DNA of 40,684 nt. Source: Brevibacterium senegalense (GTDB lineage: Bacteria > Actinomycetota > Actinomycetes > Actinomycetales > Brevibacteriaceae). Made by a program: the position numbers and the translations under genes. The stretch covers positions 106,895 through 147,578 of the forward strand of contig NZ_HE978608.1 in the NCBI RefSeq assembly GCF_000285835.1, written 5' to 3'. The notes under the pieces were generated by a model, which saw only the letters and a list, made by a program, of their open reading frames with translations, was not told the origin of the DNA and ran no database searches. Of the stretch, positions 25,557 to 34,091 are shown one piece after another; within the stretch, counting starts at the first letter, position 1; each line of letters starts with the position of its first letter.

Positions 25557-26588
25557 ATGGCCACTGCAGACCTGCCCCGTTACCCGCTCACCTTCGGCCC
25601 CAGCCCCATCCACGAGATGCCGCGCCTGGCCCGCCACCTGGGCGGCGAGGATGCGCCCCGGATCTTCGCGAAGCGCGAGGACGTGAACTCCGGCCTGGCC
25701 TTCGGCGGCAACAAGACCCGCAAGCTCGAATACATCGTTCCGGACGTCCTGGAGTCCGGCGCGGACACGCTCGTGTCGATCGGCGGCTACCAGTCCAACC
25801 ACACCCGCCAGGTCGCCGCGGTCGCCGCGCACCTGGGGCTCAAGGCGCGCCTCGTGCAGGAGCGCTGGGTCGATTGGGACGATCCGGTCAACGACAAGGT
25901 CGGCAACATCGAGCTCTCCCGCATCATGGGGGCGGACGTCCGCCTGGACGACGCCGGCTTCGACATCGGCATCCGCGACTCGTGGAAGCAGGCGCTCGAG
26001 GAGGTCGAGGCCGCCGGCGGCACGCCGTACCCCATCCCGGCGGGCGCCTCCGAGCACCCCCTGGGCGGCGTGGGCTTCGCCAACTGGGCGCACGAGGTCG
26101 TCGCGCAGGAGCAGGAGCTGGGCGTCTTCTTCGACACGATCATCGTCTGCGTCGTCACCGGCTCCACGCAGGCCGGCATGATCGCGGGCTTCGCAGAGAT
26201 CGAGGATGCCGGCGGCCGCCCCCGCCGCGTCATCGGCATCGACGCCTCCGCGACGCTCGACAAGACGATCGACCAGGTCACCCGCATCGCGAACACGACG
26301 GCGGAGAAGATCGGCCTGGGCCGCGCGATCCGCGAAGACGAGGTCATCATCCGCTCCGGCTGGGAGGGACCGGCCTACGGCATCCCGGACGAGTCGACGA
26401 TCGAGGCGATCCGCACGACCGGCGAGCAGGAGGGCGTCATCCTCGACCCCGTCTACGAGGGCAAGTCGATGGCGGGCCTCTTCGGCCTCATCCGCGCCGG
26501 TGAGCTCACCTCCGAGAACACGGTGCTCTACGCTCATCTGGGAGGCCAGCTGGCGCTCAACGCGTACAGCGCGATCTTCGACGACTGA
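25557..26588 (+). CDS. acdS: 1-aminocyclopropane-1-carboxylate deaminase
   Basis: PLP enzyme that opens the cyclopropane ring of ACC, the plant ethylene precursor, to 2-oxobutyrate and ammonia. The 343-residue protein follows the ACC deaminase pattern throughout: [21 protein letters not shown] with PLP lysine Lys53, [22 protein letters not shown], Tyr274 in GPAYGIP, and Tyr300-Glu301 in DPVYEGKSM. Leu328 in [14 protein letters not shown] is also kept. Glu301 and Leu328 match the two residues (Glu295, Leu322 in the Pseudomonas enzyme) whose exchange is known to turn ACC deaminase into D-cysteine desulfhydrase, so true ACC activity is likely. ATG 25557 follows AGAGAGG. The E1 gene begins 56 bp downstream. 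Confidence 0.95.
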   Translation: MATADLPRYPLTFGPSPIHEMPRLARHLGGEDAPRIFAKREDVNSGLAFGGNKTRKLEYIVPDVLESGADTLVSIGGYQSNHTRQVAAVAAHLGLKARLVQERWVDWDDPVNDKVGNIELSRIMGADVRLDDAGFDIGIRDSWKQALEEVEAAGGTPYPIPAGASEHPLGGVGFANWAHEVVAQEQELGVFFDTIIVCVVTGSTQAGMIAGFAEIEDAGGRPRRVIGIDASATLDKTIDQVTRIANTTAEKIGLGRAIREDEVIIRSGWEGPAYGIPDESTIEAIRTTGEQEGVILDPVYEGKSMAGLFGLIRAGELTSENTVLYAHLGGQLALNAYSAIFDD

Positions 26589-26644
26589 GCGCGCGCCGCC
26601 CACCCACCGCGGCCCGCCGCACGCCCGAACTCCCGGAGGGGACG

Positions 26645-29158
26645 ATGACGACCGACCACCGCAGCCACGACGCCCGGACGCAGGACGACCAGGTCCACGA
26701 CGCCCTGGAGCGGGACGACCGCACGCACGAGGCCCGGACGCGCGACGTCCGCGCGATCAATGACGACGGCGTCCAGTTCGAGACGTCCACGCAGATCGAT
26801 CCGCCCACCGCGAACGATCGACCGCTGCGCGCGTCCGCCAGCACGGAGGTCCTCGACGAGGTCGCCCAGCGCGTCCTGTGGCTGGCCACGTCGATCATCG
26901 ATGCCGCGAACCGCGGCCGGGAGAACGCGGACGGGGTGAAGGTGGGCGGCCACCAGTCGTCGTCGGCGTCGATGGTGGGCATCATGACCGCGCTCTACCT
27001 CACGGAGCTCACCGCGCGGGACCGCGTGTCCGTCAAGCCGCACGCCTCGCCCGTCCTCCACGCGCTCAACTACCTGCTGGGCGACCTGGACCAGAAGTGG
27101 CTCACGACGCTGCGGGCGAAGGGCGGTCTGCAGCCCTACCCGTCGCGCACGAAGGACCCGGACACTGTCGACTTCTCGACCGGCTCCGTGGGCATCGGCG
27201 CCACCGCACCGCTGTGGGCCGCCCTGTCCCACCGGTACCTGGCCGATCGCTTTCCGGACACCACCCCGCCGGCCGGACGCTTCTACTCCCTGCTGGGCGA
27301 TGCGGAGCTGGACGAGGGCGCGGTCTGGGAGGCCATCATCGACCCCGAGGTCCGCAGCCTGGGCGAGGTCGTCTGGATCGTCGACCTCAACCGGCAGTCC
27401 CTGGATCGCGTCATCCCCGACGTCCAGATCCAGCGCCTCCAGGGCATGTTCGCCGCCGCGGACTGGCAGGTCATCACCCTGACCTGGGGCCAGCGGATCA
27501 GCGCGCTCTTCGCCGCATCCGGCGGTGACGTCTTCGAGCGGCGCATGCGCGACATGCCCAACGAGGAGTACCAGCGCCTGCTGCGCTCCCACCCGGACGA
27601 AGTGCGCGAGCGCCTCCTGGCCGGCCTCGAGGGCACCGACCGGGACACGCTCGCGGGCCTGCTCGAGCCGCACACGGACGCGGACCTCGCAGAGATCGTC
27701 CGCGACCTGGCCGGCCACGACCTGGCCCAGCTGGTCGACGCGTTCGGTCGCATCGACGACACCCGCCCCACCGTCATCTTCGCGTACACGATCAAGGGAC
27801 GCGGCCTCGCGACGGAGGGCCACCCCGGCAACCACGCGGCCCAGCTGACAGGTGCGCAGATGGGAGAGCTGGCCGCGGCCTCGGGCATGGATCCGGACGA
27901 CCCCTGGCAGAAGTTCGAGGACGGAACCCCCGCCGCCGAGGCCCTGGCTGCCGCCGCGGACCGCCTGCGCCGCGATGCTGTGGAGACGCAGCCGGTGCCG
28001 GCCGTCCCGGCCGAGCTGGGGTACGCGCCCAAGGCGACGACCTCGACGCAGGCGGCGCTGGGCCGGTTCCTGTCCGACCTGCACCGCGCGCAGCCGGAGG
28101 TCGCGGACCACGTCGTGACGCTCAGCCCGGACGTCGCGACGTCGACCAACCTGGGCGGCTGGATCAACAAGACCGGCGTGTGGTCCATCGCGGGCCGCGC
28201 GGACTGGTTCGCGGACGACCGCGAGCGCGTCATGCGTTGGCGCGAGACCGCGGCGGGCCAGCACGTGGAGCTGGGCATCGCGGAGGTCAACCTCGTGTCG
28301 CTGGCGGGCGAGCTGGGCTCGACCGGGCAGCGGTGGGGGAGGACCCTGCTGCCGATCGCGACGATCTACGACCCCTTCATCAACCGCGCGCTGGAGCCGT
28401 GGACGTTCAGCCTCTACGCGGGCGGGCGGTCGATCGTGGTGGGCACGCCGTCGGGCGTGACGCTGGCGCCGGAGGGCGGCGCGCACCAGTCATTCAACAC
28501 CCCGTCCGTCACCCTCGAGATCCCCGGCCTCACCAGCTGGGAGCCCGCGTTCGCGCAGGACCTCGAGTGGACGATGCTCGAGGCGATGCGGCGGCTGGAG
28601 CTGCCGGAGTCCGAGGGCGGCGAGGCGGCCTACTTCCGCCTCAGTACCCGGCCCGTCGATCAGTCACTGGCGCGAGTGCCGGAGGATGCGACCCTGCGCG
28701 AGCGGCGCCGGCGGGATGTGCTGGCTGGCGGGTACCGGCTGAGTGAGCACCCGGCGGCTGAGGATGTCGTGACGCTCGTGGGTGCGGGGGCGATCATGAC
28801 CGAGGTGCTCGAGGCGGCCACGCGACTCGAGGGGCTGGGCGTGCGCGCGGGCGTCGTCTGCGTGACGAGCCCGTCGCTGCTGTTCCGGTCGCTGCAGGCG
28901 CGGCACGAGGTCGAGCAGACGCGGCGCAGCGCGATCGTCGATCAGCTGTTCCCAGTGGAGGCGCCGGCACCGCTCGTGACGGTCATGGACGGGCACCCGC
29001 ACACGCTCGCGTTCCTCGCAGGTGTGCGCGGCGACCGGACGCGGAACCTGGGCGTGACCCGGTTCGGCGAGGCGGCCTCGGTGTCGGAGGCGCACGCGAT
29101 CCACGGGATCGATGCGGACGCGATCACGGGGGCGGCGCTGGACCTTACGGGGCGGTGA
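26645..29158 (+). CDS. AceE-like 2-oxo-acid dehydrogenase E1 (probable 2-oxobutyrate/pyruvate dehydrogenase E1)
   Basis: Thiamine-diphosphate enzyme, 837 residues, homodimeric E1 type (AceE about 880-920). KVGGHQSSSASMVGIMTALYL, FSTGSVGIGATAPLWAALSHRYL, the ThDP-binding LLGDAELDEGAVWEAI to VDLNRQSLDR (near residues 216-255), AYTIKGRGLATEGHPGNHAAQL, LGIAEVNLVSLAGELG and PSGVTLAPEGGAHQSFNTP are typical of AceE-type proteins. The first ~40 residues are very rich in Asp, His and Arg. It follows acdS by 56 bp with its own GGAGGGG site; acdS makes 2-oxobutyrate, so that is the likely substrate, as proposed for MdeB beside methionine gamma-lyase in pseudomonads. E2 and E3 are not in the window. Confidence 0.83.
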   Translation: MTTDHRSHDARTQDDQVHDALERDDRTHEARTRDVRAINDDGVQFETSTQIDPPTANDRPLRASASTEVLDEVAQRVLWLATSIIDAANRGRENADGVKVGGHQSSSASMVGIMTALYLTELTARDRVSVKPHASPVLHALNYLLGDLDQKWLTTLRAKGGLQPYPSRTKDPDTVDFSTGSVGIGATAPLWAALSHRYLADRFPDTTPPAGRFYSLLGDAELDEGAVWEAIIDPEVRSLGEVVWIVDLNRQSLDRVIPDVQIQRLQGMFAAADWQVITLTWGQRISALFAASGGDVFERRMRDMPNEEYQRLLRSHPDEVRERLLAGLEGTDRDTLAGLLEPHTDADLAEIVRDLAGHDLAQLVDAFGRIDDTRPTVIFAYTIKGRGLATEGHPGNHAAQLTGAQMGELAAASGMDPDDPWQKFEDGTPAAEALAAAADRLRRDAVETQPVPAVPAELGYAPKATTSTQAALGRFLSDLHRAQPEVADHVVTLSPDVATSTNLGGWINKTGVWSIAGRADWFADDRERVMRWRETAAGQHVELGIAEVNLVSLAGELGSTGQRWGRTLLPIATIYDPFINRALEPWTFSLYAGGRSIVVGTPSGVTLAPEGGAHQSFNTPSVTLEIPGLTSWEPAFAQDLEWTMLEAMRRLELPESEGGEAAYFRLSTRPVDQSLARVPEDATLRERRRRDVLAGGYRLSEHPAAEDVVTLVGAGAIMTEVLEAATRLEGLGVRAGVVCVTSPSLLFRSLQARHEVEQTRRSAIVDQLFPVEAPAPLVTVMDGHPHTLAFLAGVRGDRTRNLGVTRFGEAASVSEAHAIHGIDADAITGAALDLTGR

Positions 29159-29164
29159 GGGGAG

Positions 29165-29184
29165 CGGTCGCCGGGTGGTGACCG
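29165..29184 (+). terminator. Hairpin directly after the E1 gene
   Basis: CGGTCGCC (29165-29172) and GGTGACCG (29177-29184) pair with one mismatch around GGGT, starting 7 bases after the E1 stop codon. GTTCCTC follows, not a clear T-run. Probably separates the acdS-E1 operon from the fucose operon. Confidence 0.4.
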
Positions 29185-29203
29185 GTTCCTCACGACGGAA
29201 CCC

Positions 29204-29230
29204 TATACACATTCAGGAGTTCCTATATTC
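29204..29230 (+). promoter_or_regulatory. Candidate operator/promoter TATA-N14-CCTATATTC upstream of the L-fucose operon
   Basis: TATA (29204-29207), 14 bases, then CCTATATTC (29222-29230), about 78 bases before ATG 29308. Spacing and the nonamer are identical to 1182-1208 ahead of the KGSADH gene. CCTATA also occurs at 29202-29207, so this copy can be read as a direct repeat with 20-base period. TATATT (29224-29229) may be the -10 box. Confidence 0.55.
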
Positions 29231-29307
29231 TTGGGATGAGAAGCTGGACGTGCGCCCCGCTGCGGCGGGGTGCACACCCGCTGCCATCCTCGGTGAAAGG
29301 AATCCCC

Positions 29308-30156
29308 ATGAAGCTCTGGACCTCCGGACCCGCGGGCGCGGAGACGCCCGTCGCGACGATCGACGGGACGGACTACGACGTCTCGACCGTGACCGCCGCC
29401 TTCGACCCCGCCTTCTTCGCCGCCGACGGCCCGGCCCGCATCGCCGCGGCCGCCGCAGCCGGCGAGCTCACGGCGTTCACGGCGGAGGAGGGCGCGCGGA
29501 TCGGCTCGCCCCTGGCCCGCCCGCAGGCACTCATCTGCATCGGCCAGAACTACGCCGCACACGCCGCGGAATCCGGCTCCGAGCCGCCCGCGCACCCCAT
29601 CGTCTTCTTCAAGCACCCCAACACGGTCGCGGGCCCCTACGACGAGGCCTTCATCCCGAAGAACTCCCAGAAGACCGACTGGGAGGTCGAGCTGGGCATC
29701 GTCATCGGCAAGCCCGTCTCCTACCTGGAGACCCGCGAGGAGGCTGCCGCGGCGATCGCCGGATACGTCGTCGCGAATGACCTCTCCGAGCGCGCCTTCC
29801 AGATCGAGGTGTCCGGCGGCCAGTGGTCGAAGGGCAAGAGCTCGCCCGGCTTCTCGCCGCTGGGCCCCTGGGTCGTGACCGCGGACGAGGTCGACCCCCA
29901 CGCGCTGTCGATCCGCAGCTGGGTCAACGGTGAGGTCCGCCAGGACTCGAACACCCGCGACATGATCTTCGACGTCGAGGCGATCATCCTCGACCTCAGC
30001 CAGTACATGCAGCTGGAGCCGGGCGACGTCATCCTCACCGGCACCCCGGAGGGCGTGGCCCTGTCCGGCCGCTTCCCGTACCTCAAGGCCGGCGACGTCG
30101 TCGAGGTCGAGATCGAGGGCCTGGGCCGTCAGCGCCAGGTCTTCGCCCAGGCCTGA
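29308..30156 (+). CDS. FAH-family hydrolase, probable 2,4-diketo-3-deoxy-L-fuconate hydrolase
   Basis: Predicted to cleave 2,4-diketo-3-deoxy-L-fuconate to pyruvate and L-lactate, the last step of the non-phosphorylative L-fucose pathway. 282 residues of the fumarylacetoacetate hydrolase fold: CIGQNYAAHAAESG, FFKHPNTVAGPYD, metal ligands Glu126 and Glu128 in DWEVELGIVIG and Asp158 in VANDLSER, QWSKGKSSPGFSPLGPW and ILTGTPEGVALSG. This is the short FAH type, distinct from the long KdaD-like protein at 2.9-4.1 kb. ATG 29308 follows GAAAGGAA; the upstream ATG 29236 has no site. Substrate assignment rests on the pathway neighbours. Confidence 0.85.
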   Translation: MKLWTSGPAGAETPVATIDGTDYDVSTVTAAFDPAFFAADGPARIAAAAAAGELTAFTAEEGARIGSPLARPQALICIGQNYAAHAAESGSEPPAHPIVFFKHPNTVAGPYDEAFIPKNSQKTDWEVELGIVIGKPVSYLETREEAAAAIAGYVVANDLSERAFQIEVSGGQWSKGKSSPGFSPLGPWVVTADEVDPHALSIRSWVNGEVRQDSNTRDMIFDVEAIILDLSQYMQLEPGDVILTGTPEGVALSGRFPYLKAGDVVEVEIEGLGRQRQVFAQA

Positions 30157-30234
30157 GCAGCACGATCGGCTGAGCAGCACCGGACCGCGGCGTCGAGCCA
30201 GTGACCCCGAGTCAGTGACCCCGAGGCCGCGGTC
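30153..30234. repeat. Direct repeats and 9-bp hairpin between the FAH and SDR genes
   Basis: CTGAGCAGCAC occurs at 30153-30163 (covering the FAH-gene stop) and 30170-30180, period 17. CAGTGACCCCGAG occurs at 30199-30211 and 30213-30225. These last copies lie in the loop of a perfect inverted repeat GACCGCGGC (30183-30191) / GCCGCGGTC (30226-30234). No coding potential is apparent in 30157-30303. Confidence 0.65.
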
Positions 30235-30303
30235 GGCTGACCGGCCGCCCCGACCCGGTTCCGTCCGGGCCGTGAACCCACACGCATTCTTGGAGGAGTA
30301 ACC

Positions 30304-31050
30304 ATGGCATTCGACATGACGGGACTGACCGCCATCATCACCGGCGGAGCGTCGGGGATCGGCGCGGCGACCGCCGCGCAGTTCGCACAGCTGGGCGCGA
30401 ACGTCGCCGTGTTCGACATCAACACGGACGGCGTCAAGCACTTCGCGCAGAAGGTCGACATCACGGACGACGCTTCTGTGCGCGCGGGCGTGCAGGCGGT
30501 CGCAGAGAAGTTCGGCGGCATCGACATCGTCATCAACAACGCGGGCATCGGCGCGCAGGGCACGGTCGAGGCCAACGACGACGAGGAGTGGCACCGCGTC
30601 CTGGACGTCAACGTCCTGGGCATCGTGCGCGTGACCCGTGCGGCGCTGCCGCACCTGCGGGAGTCGAAGGCCGCCTCGGTCGTCAACACCTGCTCGATCG
30701 CTGCGACCGCCGGTCTGCCGCAGCGCGCGCTGTACTCCGCGTCGAAGGGTGCGGTCTACTCGCTCACGCTCGCGATGGCGGCGGACCACCTGCGCGAGGG
30801 CATCCGCGTCAACTGCGTGAACCCCGGCACCGCGGACACCCCCTGGGTGGGTCGCCTGCTGGACTCCGCGGACAACCCGGAGGCCGAGCGCGCGGCGCTG
30901 AGCGCCCGCCAGCCCAGCGGACGCCTCGTGTCTGCGGACGAGGTTGCCGCGGCGATCGCGTACCTCGCCTCGCCGGCTGCATCCGCCGTGTCCGGCACCT
31001 CGATCGCCGTCGACGGCGGCATGCAGGGGCTGCGCCTCCGCTCGGAGTGA
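30304..31050 (+). CDS. SDR dehydrogenase, probable 2-keto-3-deoxy-L-fuconate dehydrogenase
   Basis: Classical short-chain dehydrogenase, 248 residues: cofactor motif ITGGASGIGAATA, FDINTD (acidic residue after strand 2, favouring NAD+), INNAGIGAQGT, SVVNTCSIAATAG, catalytic YSASKGA, VNCVNPGTADTPW and the terminal IAVDGGM. Expected to oxidise 2-keto-3-deoxy-L-fuconate at C4 to the 2,4-diketo acid that the preceding hydrolase cleaves. ATG 30304 follows GGAGGAG by about 6 bases. NAD+ preference and substrate are inferred from family and operon, not proved by sequence. Confidence 0.87.
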   Translation: MAFDMTGLTAIITGGASGIGAATAAQFAQLGANVAVFDINTDGVKHFAQKVDITDDASVRAGVQAVAEKFGGIDIVINNAGIGAQGTVEANDDEEWHRVLDVNVLGIVRVTRAALPHLRESKAASVVNTCSIAATAGLPQRALYSASKGAVYSLTLAMAADHLREGIRVNCVNPGTADTPWVGRLLDSADNPEAERAALSARQPSGRLVSADEVAAAIAYLASPAASAVSGTSIAVDGGMQGLRLRSE

Positions 31051-31096
31051 GCGCTGATCCATCCGTGGAGTGCTGACACTCTTCGCCGCGCGTGAC

Positions 31097-31129
31097 GACG
31101 GGCGCCTTCCGCTGGGGGAGGCGCCCGTC
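31097..31129. terminator. 11-bp perfect hairpin after the SDR gene
   Basis: GACGGGCGCCT (31097-31107) pairs exactly with AGGCGCCCGTC (31119-31129) around an 11-base loop, 46 bases after the SDR stop. The following sequence has only CTCTTT, so it is terminator-like without a strong T-run. An AT-richer promoter region starts right after it. Confidence 0.6.
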
Positions 31130-31232
31130 ATCGTGAGGTGAGTCTCTTTGACCACCAAGACATCCTATGTTTAACTGCGAACAACGCGGGTTCCGCTGTG
31201 AGATCCGTTAAAACTGCCGCAGACATTGGATG

Positions 31233-31249
31233 TGTGCGGAAATCGCACA
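31233..31249 (+). promoter_or_regulatory. Inverted repeat TGTGCG-N5-CGCACA in the fucD promoter region
   Basis: TGTGCG (31233-31238) and CGCACA (31244-31249) flank GAAAT, just before the fucD ribosome site (GGAGAG, 31255-31260). The region 31140-31245 is much richer in A+T than its surroundings and holds GTTTAAC (near 31169) and GTTAAAAC (near 31207), so fucD and the transporter genes probably have their own promoter here. Confidence 0.45.
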
Positions 31250-31269
31250 AGCTTGGAGAGCAGAGACGC

Positions 31270-32574
31270 ATGAGCACCATCGTCGGCATCGACGTCCACG
31301 ACGTCCGATTCCCCACCTCGCGGGACCTCGACGGGTCCGACGCGATGAACCCGGATCCGGACTACTCCGCCGCCTACCTGGTGGTCCGCACGGATGCGGG
31401 CGACGACCATGAGGGACACGGCTTCGTCTTCACGATCGGCCGCGGCAACGACGTCCAGTCCGCTGCGATCGAGGCCCTGGCCACGACGCTGCGCGGCCGC
31501 GACGTCGAGGCGATCCTCGACGACATGGGCGGCTTCTGGAAGGAGCTCGTCCACGACTCGCAGCTGCGCTGGCTGGGCCCGGAGAAGGGCGTCATGCACA
31601 TGGCGATCGGCGCGGTCGTCAACGCGTTCTGGGACCTCAAGGCCAAGCGCGCCGGACTCCCGCTCTGGGAACTCCTGTCGCAGATGACGCCGGAGCAGAT
31701 CCTCGACCTCGTCGACCTGCGCTACCTGTCCGACGTCATGACGGAGGAGGACGCGCTTCAGATCCTGCGCCGCGGCGCGCAGGGCCGCGAGGAGCGCATC
31801 GCCCGTCTGCGCGCGGAGGGCTACGCCGCCTACACGACGACGCCGGGCTGGCTGGGCTACAGCGACGAGAAGCTGGCCCGCCTGTGCCGCGAGGCGATCG
31901 ACGAGGGCTTCGGCCAGATCAAGCTCAAGGTGGGCGCGGACCGGGAGGACGACATCCGACGTCTGCGCATCGCACGCGAGGTCTGCGGCGAGGGCTTCCC
32001 CATCGCCGTCGACGCGAACCAGCGCTGGGACGTGGCCGAGGCGATCGACTGGATCAACGACCTCGCGCAGTTCGACATCCACTGGGTCGAGGAGCCCACC
32101 AGCCCGGACGACGTCCTGGCCCACGCGAAGATCCAGCGCGGCATCGACCCGATCCCGGTCGCGACCGGCGAGCACTGCCAGAGCCGCATCATGTTCAAGC
32201 AGTTCCTCGACGCGGAGGCGCTGCGCGTCCTCCAGATCGACGCGTGCCGCGTGGCCGGCGTCAACGAGAACATCGCGATCCTGCTGCTGGCCGCCCACAA
32301 GGGCGTCCCCGTCTGCCCGCACGCGGGCGGCGTGGGCCTGTGCGAGATCGTGCAGCACCTGTCGATGTTCGACTTCATCGCGGTCTCCGGCGAGTCAGAC
32401 GGCCGCGTCATCGAGTTCGTCGACCACCTGCACGAGCACTTCGTCGAGCCGGTCGACGTGCACGACGGCCGCTACTGGCCGCCGGCGCTGCCCGGCAGCG
32501 GCGCGCAGATGCACGCCGCGAGCATCGAGGAGCACCTGTTCCCCTCCGGTCAGGTCTGGGCGACCGCCCACTGA
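31270..32574 (+). CDS. fucD: L-fuconate dehydratase (enolase superfamily)
   Basis: Dehydrates L-fuconate to 2-keto-3-deoxy-L-fuconate with Mg2+. 434 residues. From ATG 31270 the catalytic set falls at Lys218/Lys220 (QIKLKVG), Asp248 (VDANQRW), Glu274 (HWVEEPTSP), Glu301 (ATGEHCQSR) and His351 ([11 protein letters not shown]), which agrees with the numbering I recall for the Xanthomonas campestris enzyme. [14 protein letters not shown] and [22 protein letters not shown] are family signatures. ATG 31270 ([15 protein letters not shown]) follows GGAGAG by 9 bases; the upstream ATG 31138 would be read from the promoter region and is rejected. The family enzyme is known to accept D-arabinonate and L-galactonate as well. 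Confidence 0.95.
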   Translation: MSTIVGIDVHDVRFPTSRDLDGSDAMNPDPDYSAAYLVVRTDAGDDHEGHGFVFTIGRGNDVQSAAIEALATTLRGRDVEAILDDMGGFWKELVHDSQLRWLGPEKGVMHMAIGAVVNAFWDLKAKRAGLPLWELLSQMTPEQILDLVDLRYLSDVMTEEDALQILRRGAQGREERIARLRAEGYAAYTTTPGWLGYSDEKLARLCREAIDEGFGQIKLKVGADREDDIRRLRIAREVCGEGFPIAVDANQRWDVAEAIDWINDLAQFDIHWVEEPTSPDDVLAHAKIQRGIDPIPVATGEHCQSRIMFKQFLDAEALRVLQIDACRVAGVNENIAILLLAAHKGVPVCPHAGGVGLCEIVQHLSMFDFIAVSGESDGRVIEFVDHLHEHFVEPVDVHDGRYWPPALPGSGAQMHAASIEEHLFPSGQVWATAH

Positions 32575-32577
32575 CCC

Positions 32578-32672
32578 GGCCCGGTACCCGGGGTGAGACA
32601 TCCCGGGGACCCGGCCACGGCCTCGGGCGCGGATGCCCGAGGCCCCGGCCGGCCCGGCGACCCATCGCCGGG
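32578..32672. terminator. Three consecutive hairpins between fucD and the sugar porter
   Basis: Hairpin 1: 32578-32592 with 32602-32616 (15 bp, two mismatches, 9-base loop). Hairpin 2: GGCCTCGGGC (32619-32628) with GCCCGAGGCC (32635-32644), perfect, 6-base loop. Hairpin 3: CCCGGCGA (32653-32660) with TCGCCGGG (32665-32672), perfect, loop CCCA. They start 4 bases after the fucD stop and end 20 bases before the next ribosome site. No T-run, so attenuation, message stabilisation or factor-dependent termination are all possible. Confidence 0.6.
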
Positions 32673-32707
32673 AACCGGCACCCCCACATCCCAGGAAGGA
32701 ATCGCTG

Positions 32708-34084
32708 ATGCGCAACGACGCACCCGGCGAGGCGGCCACGCAGGCGCCCCACCCCGTCCGCGACCACTCGCAGGAGCCCATCCCGCGCAAGGTCTACTTC
32801 ATCGCCGTGCTGGCCGGCTTCTCCGGCCTGCTCTACGGCTATGACTCCGGTGCGATCTCCGGAGCCCTGCCGCCGCTCACCGACCAGTTCGGGCTGAGTG
32901 CCCAGCAGCAGGGACTCATCACGTCGCTGCTGCTGTGGGGCGCCCTGCCCGCGATCGTGGGGGCGACGCTGGCCTCGCGCCGGTTCGACCGCCGCCACAT
33001 CCTCATCGTGGGCGCGATCATCTTCGTCGTGGGCTCGATCGCGAACGCGCTGGCGCCCACGCCCGAGTTCCTCATGGGCGCGCGGTTCTTCCTGGGACTC
33101 GCGGTGGGCATCGCGAACATGTTCGGGCTCATCTACCTGTCCGAGCTCGCCCCCACCCGCATCCGCGGCATGCTCACCGGCATGTACCAGCTCACGGTGA
33201 ACGTGGGCATCCTCTGCGCCTACATCGTGGGCGACGTCTTCCAGGAGTCCGGCTCGTGGGAGTGGATGCTGGGCATCGGTGCGTTCCCCGCGGCCGTGTT
33301 CCTCATCGGCATGATCATCGCCCCGGCCTCGCCGCGCTGGCTCATGACGCGCGGCCGCGATGACGAGGCGCTCACGATCCTGCGCTCGCTGCGCGGCGGC
33401 GAGGATTACGCGCAGTACGAGGCGCGGGAGATCCGCGCGAGCCTCGCTCAGCAGGAGGGCGGAGTGGGGCAGCTGCTGCGGTCCGCCCGCAAGCCACTGG
33501 TCGTGCTGGTCGTCCTGACGTTCTTCCAGGTGTTCACCGGCATCAACGCGGTCGTCTACTACGCGCCCATCATCTTCCAGAACGTGGAGTCGATGGGTGA
33601 GAACGCGGGCATGATCGCGAACTACGGCGTGGGCTCCGCACTCGTCATTTCGACAGCGATCGCGCTGCCGATCATCGACAAGCTGGGCCGCGTCAAGCTG
33701 CTGGCGATCTCGATGGCCGGCCAGGCGGTCGCGATGACGGTCCTGTGGCTGGCGCCCGATGCGGGCATGCTCACGATCGCCGCGGTGTTCGTCTACACCT
33801 TCGCGTTCGGAATCGGCCTGGGACCCGTCTTCTGGCTGTACGTGCCTGAGGTCCTCCCGCTGCGCGTCCGCGCGATCGGCATGGGCGTCATCACGTTCCT
33901 GCAGTACACGATGAACGCGATCTTCGCGGCGGCGTTCCCGGTGGCGCTCGAGGGCTTCGGACCCATCGTGTTCCTCGTCTTCGCGGTGCTGTCCGCGGCG
34001 GGACTGCTGTATGTTCTCACCCGAGTGCCGGAGACCAGTGGCCGCTCCCTCGAGGAGATCGAGGCCCACTGGCGGGAGGGATGA
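32708..34084 (+). CDS. Sugar porter family MFS transporter (probable L-fucose/arabinose uptake)
   Basis: 458 residues, twelve predicted helices of the MFS sugar porter type. Landmarks in order: [18 protein letters not shown] in helix 1, [11 protein letters not shown] in loop 2-3, [25 protein letters not shown] in helix 4, [12 protein letters not shown] before the central loop, [18 protein letters not shown] in helix 7, [22 protein letters not shown] in helix 10 and the terminal [16 protein letters not shown] 32708 follows AGGAAGGA (32693-32700) by 7 bases. Located between fucD and the mutarotase gene, so L-fucose or a related sugar is the likely substrate. Differs from FucP, which belongs to another MFS branch. 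Confidence 0.9.
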   Translation: MRNDAPGEAATQAPHPVRDHSQEPIPRKVYFIAVLAGFSGLLYGYDSGAISGALPPLTDQFGLSAQQQGLITSLLLWGALPAIVGATLASRRFDRRHILIVGAIIFVVGSIANALAPTPEFLMGARFFLGLAVGIANMFGLIYLSELAPTRIRGMLTGMYQLTVNVGILCAYIVGDVFQESGSWEWMLGIGAFPAAVFLIGMIIAPASPRWLMTRGRDDEALTILRSLRGGEDYAQYEAREIRASLAQQEGGVGQLLRSARKPLVVLVVLTFFQVFTGINAVVYYAPIIFQNVESMGENAGMIANYGVGSALVISTAIALPIIDKLGRVKLLAISMAGQAVAMTVLWLAPDAGMLTIAAVFVYTFAFGIGLGPVFWLYVPEVLPLRVRAIGMGVITFLQYTMNAIFAAAFPVALEGFGPIVFLVFAVLSAAGLLYVLTRVPETSGRSLEEIEAHWREG

Positions 34085-34091
34085 TCCGACC

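Noticed and set aside
25557..26588. D-cysteine desulfhydrase instead of ACC deaminase
   Set aside because: Glu301 and Leu328 correspond to the ACC deaminase-specific residues, and the whole sequence follows the ACC deaminase pattern.
26645..29158. Plain transketolase
   Set aside because: Length of 837 residues and the AceE-type motif order (KVGGHQSSS, GDAELDEG, GVTLAPEGGAHQS) fit homodimeric 2-oxo-acid dehydrogenase E1; transketolases are about 650-700 residues with different cofactor and substrate motifs.
31138..31269. fucD start at ATG 31138
   Set aside because: No ribosome site; the added residues are read from the AT-rich promoter region, and catalytic residue numbering from 31270 matches the known enzyme.
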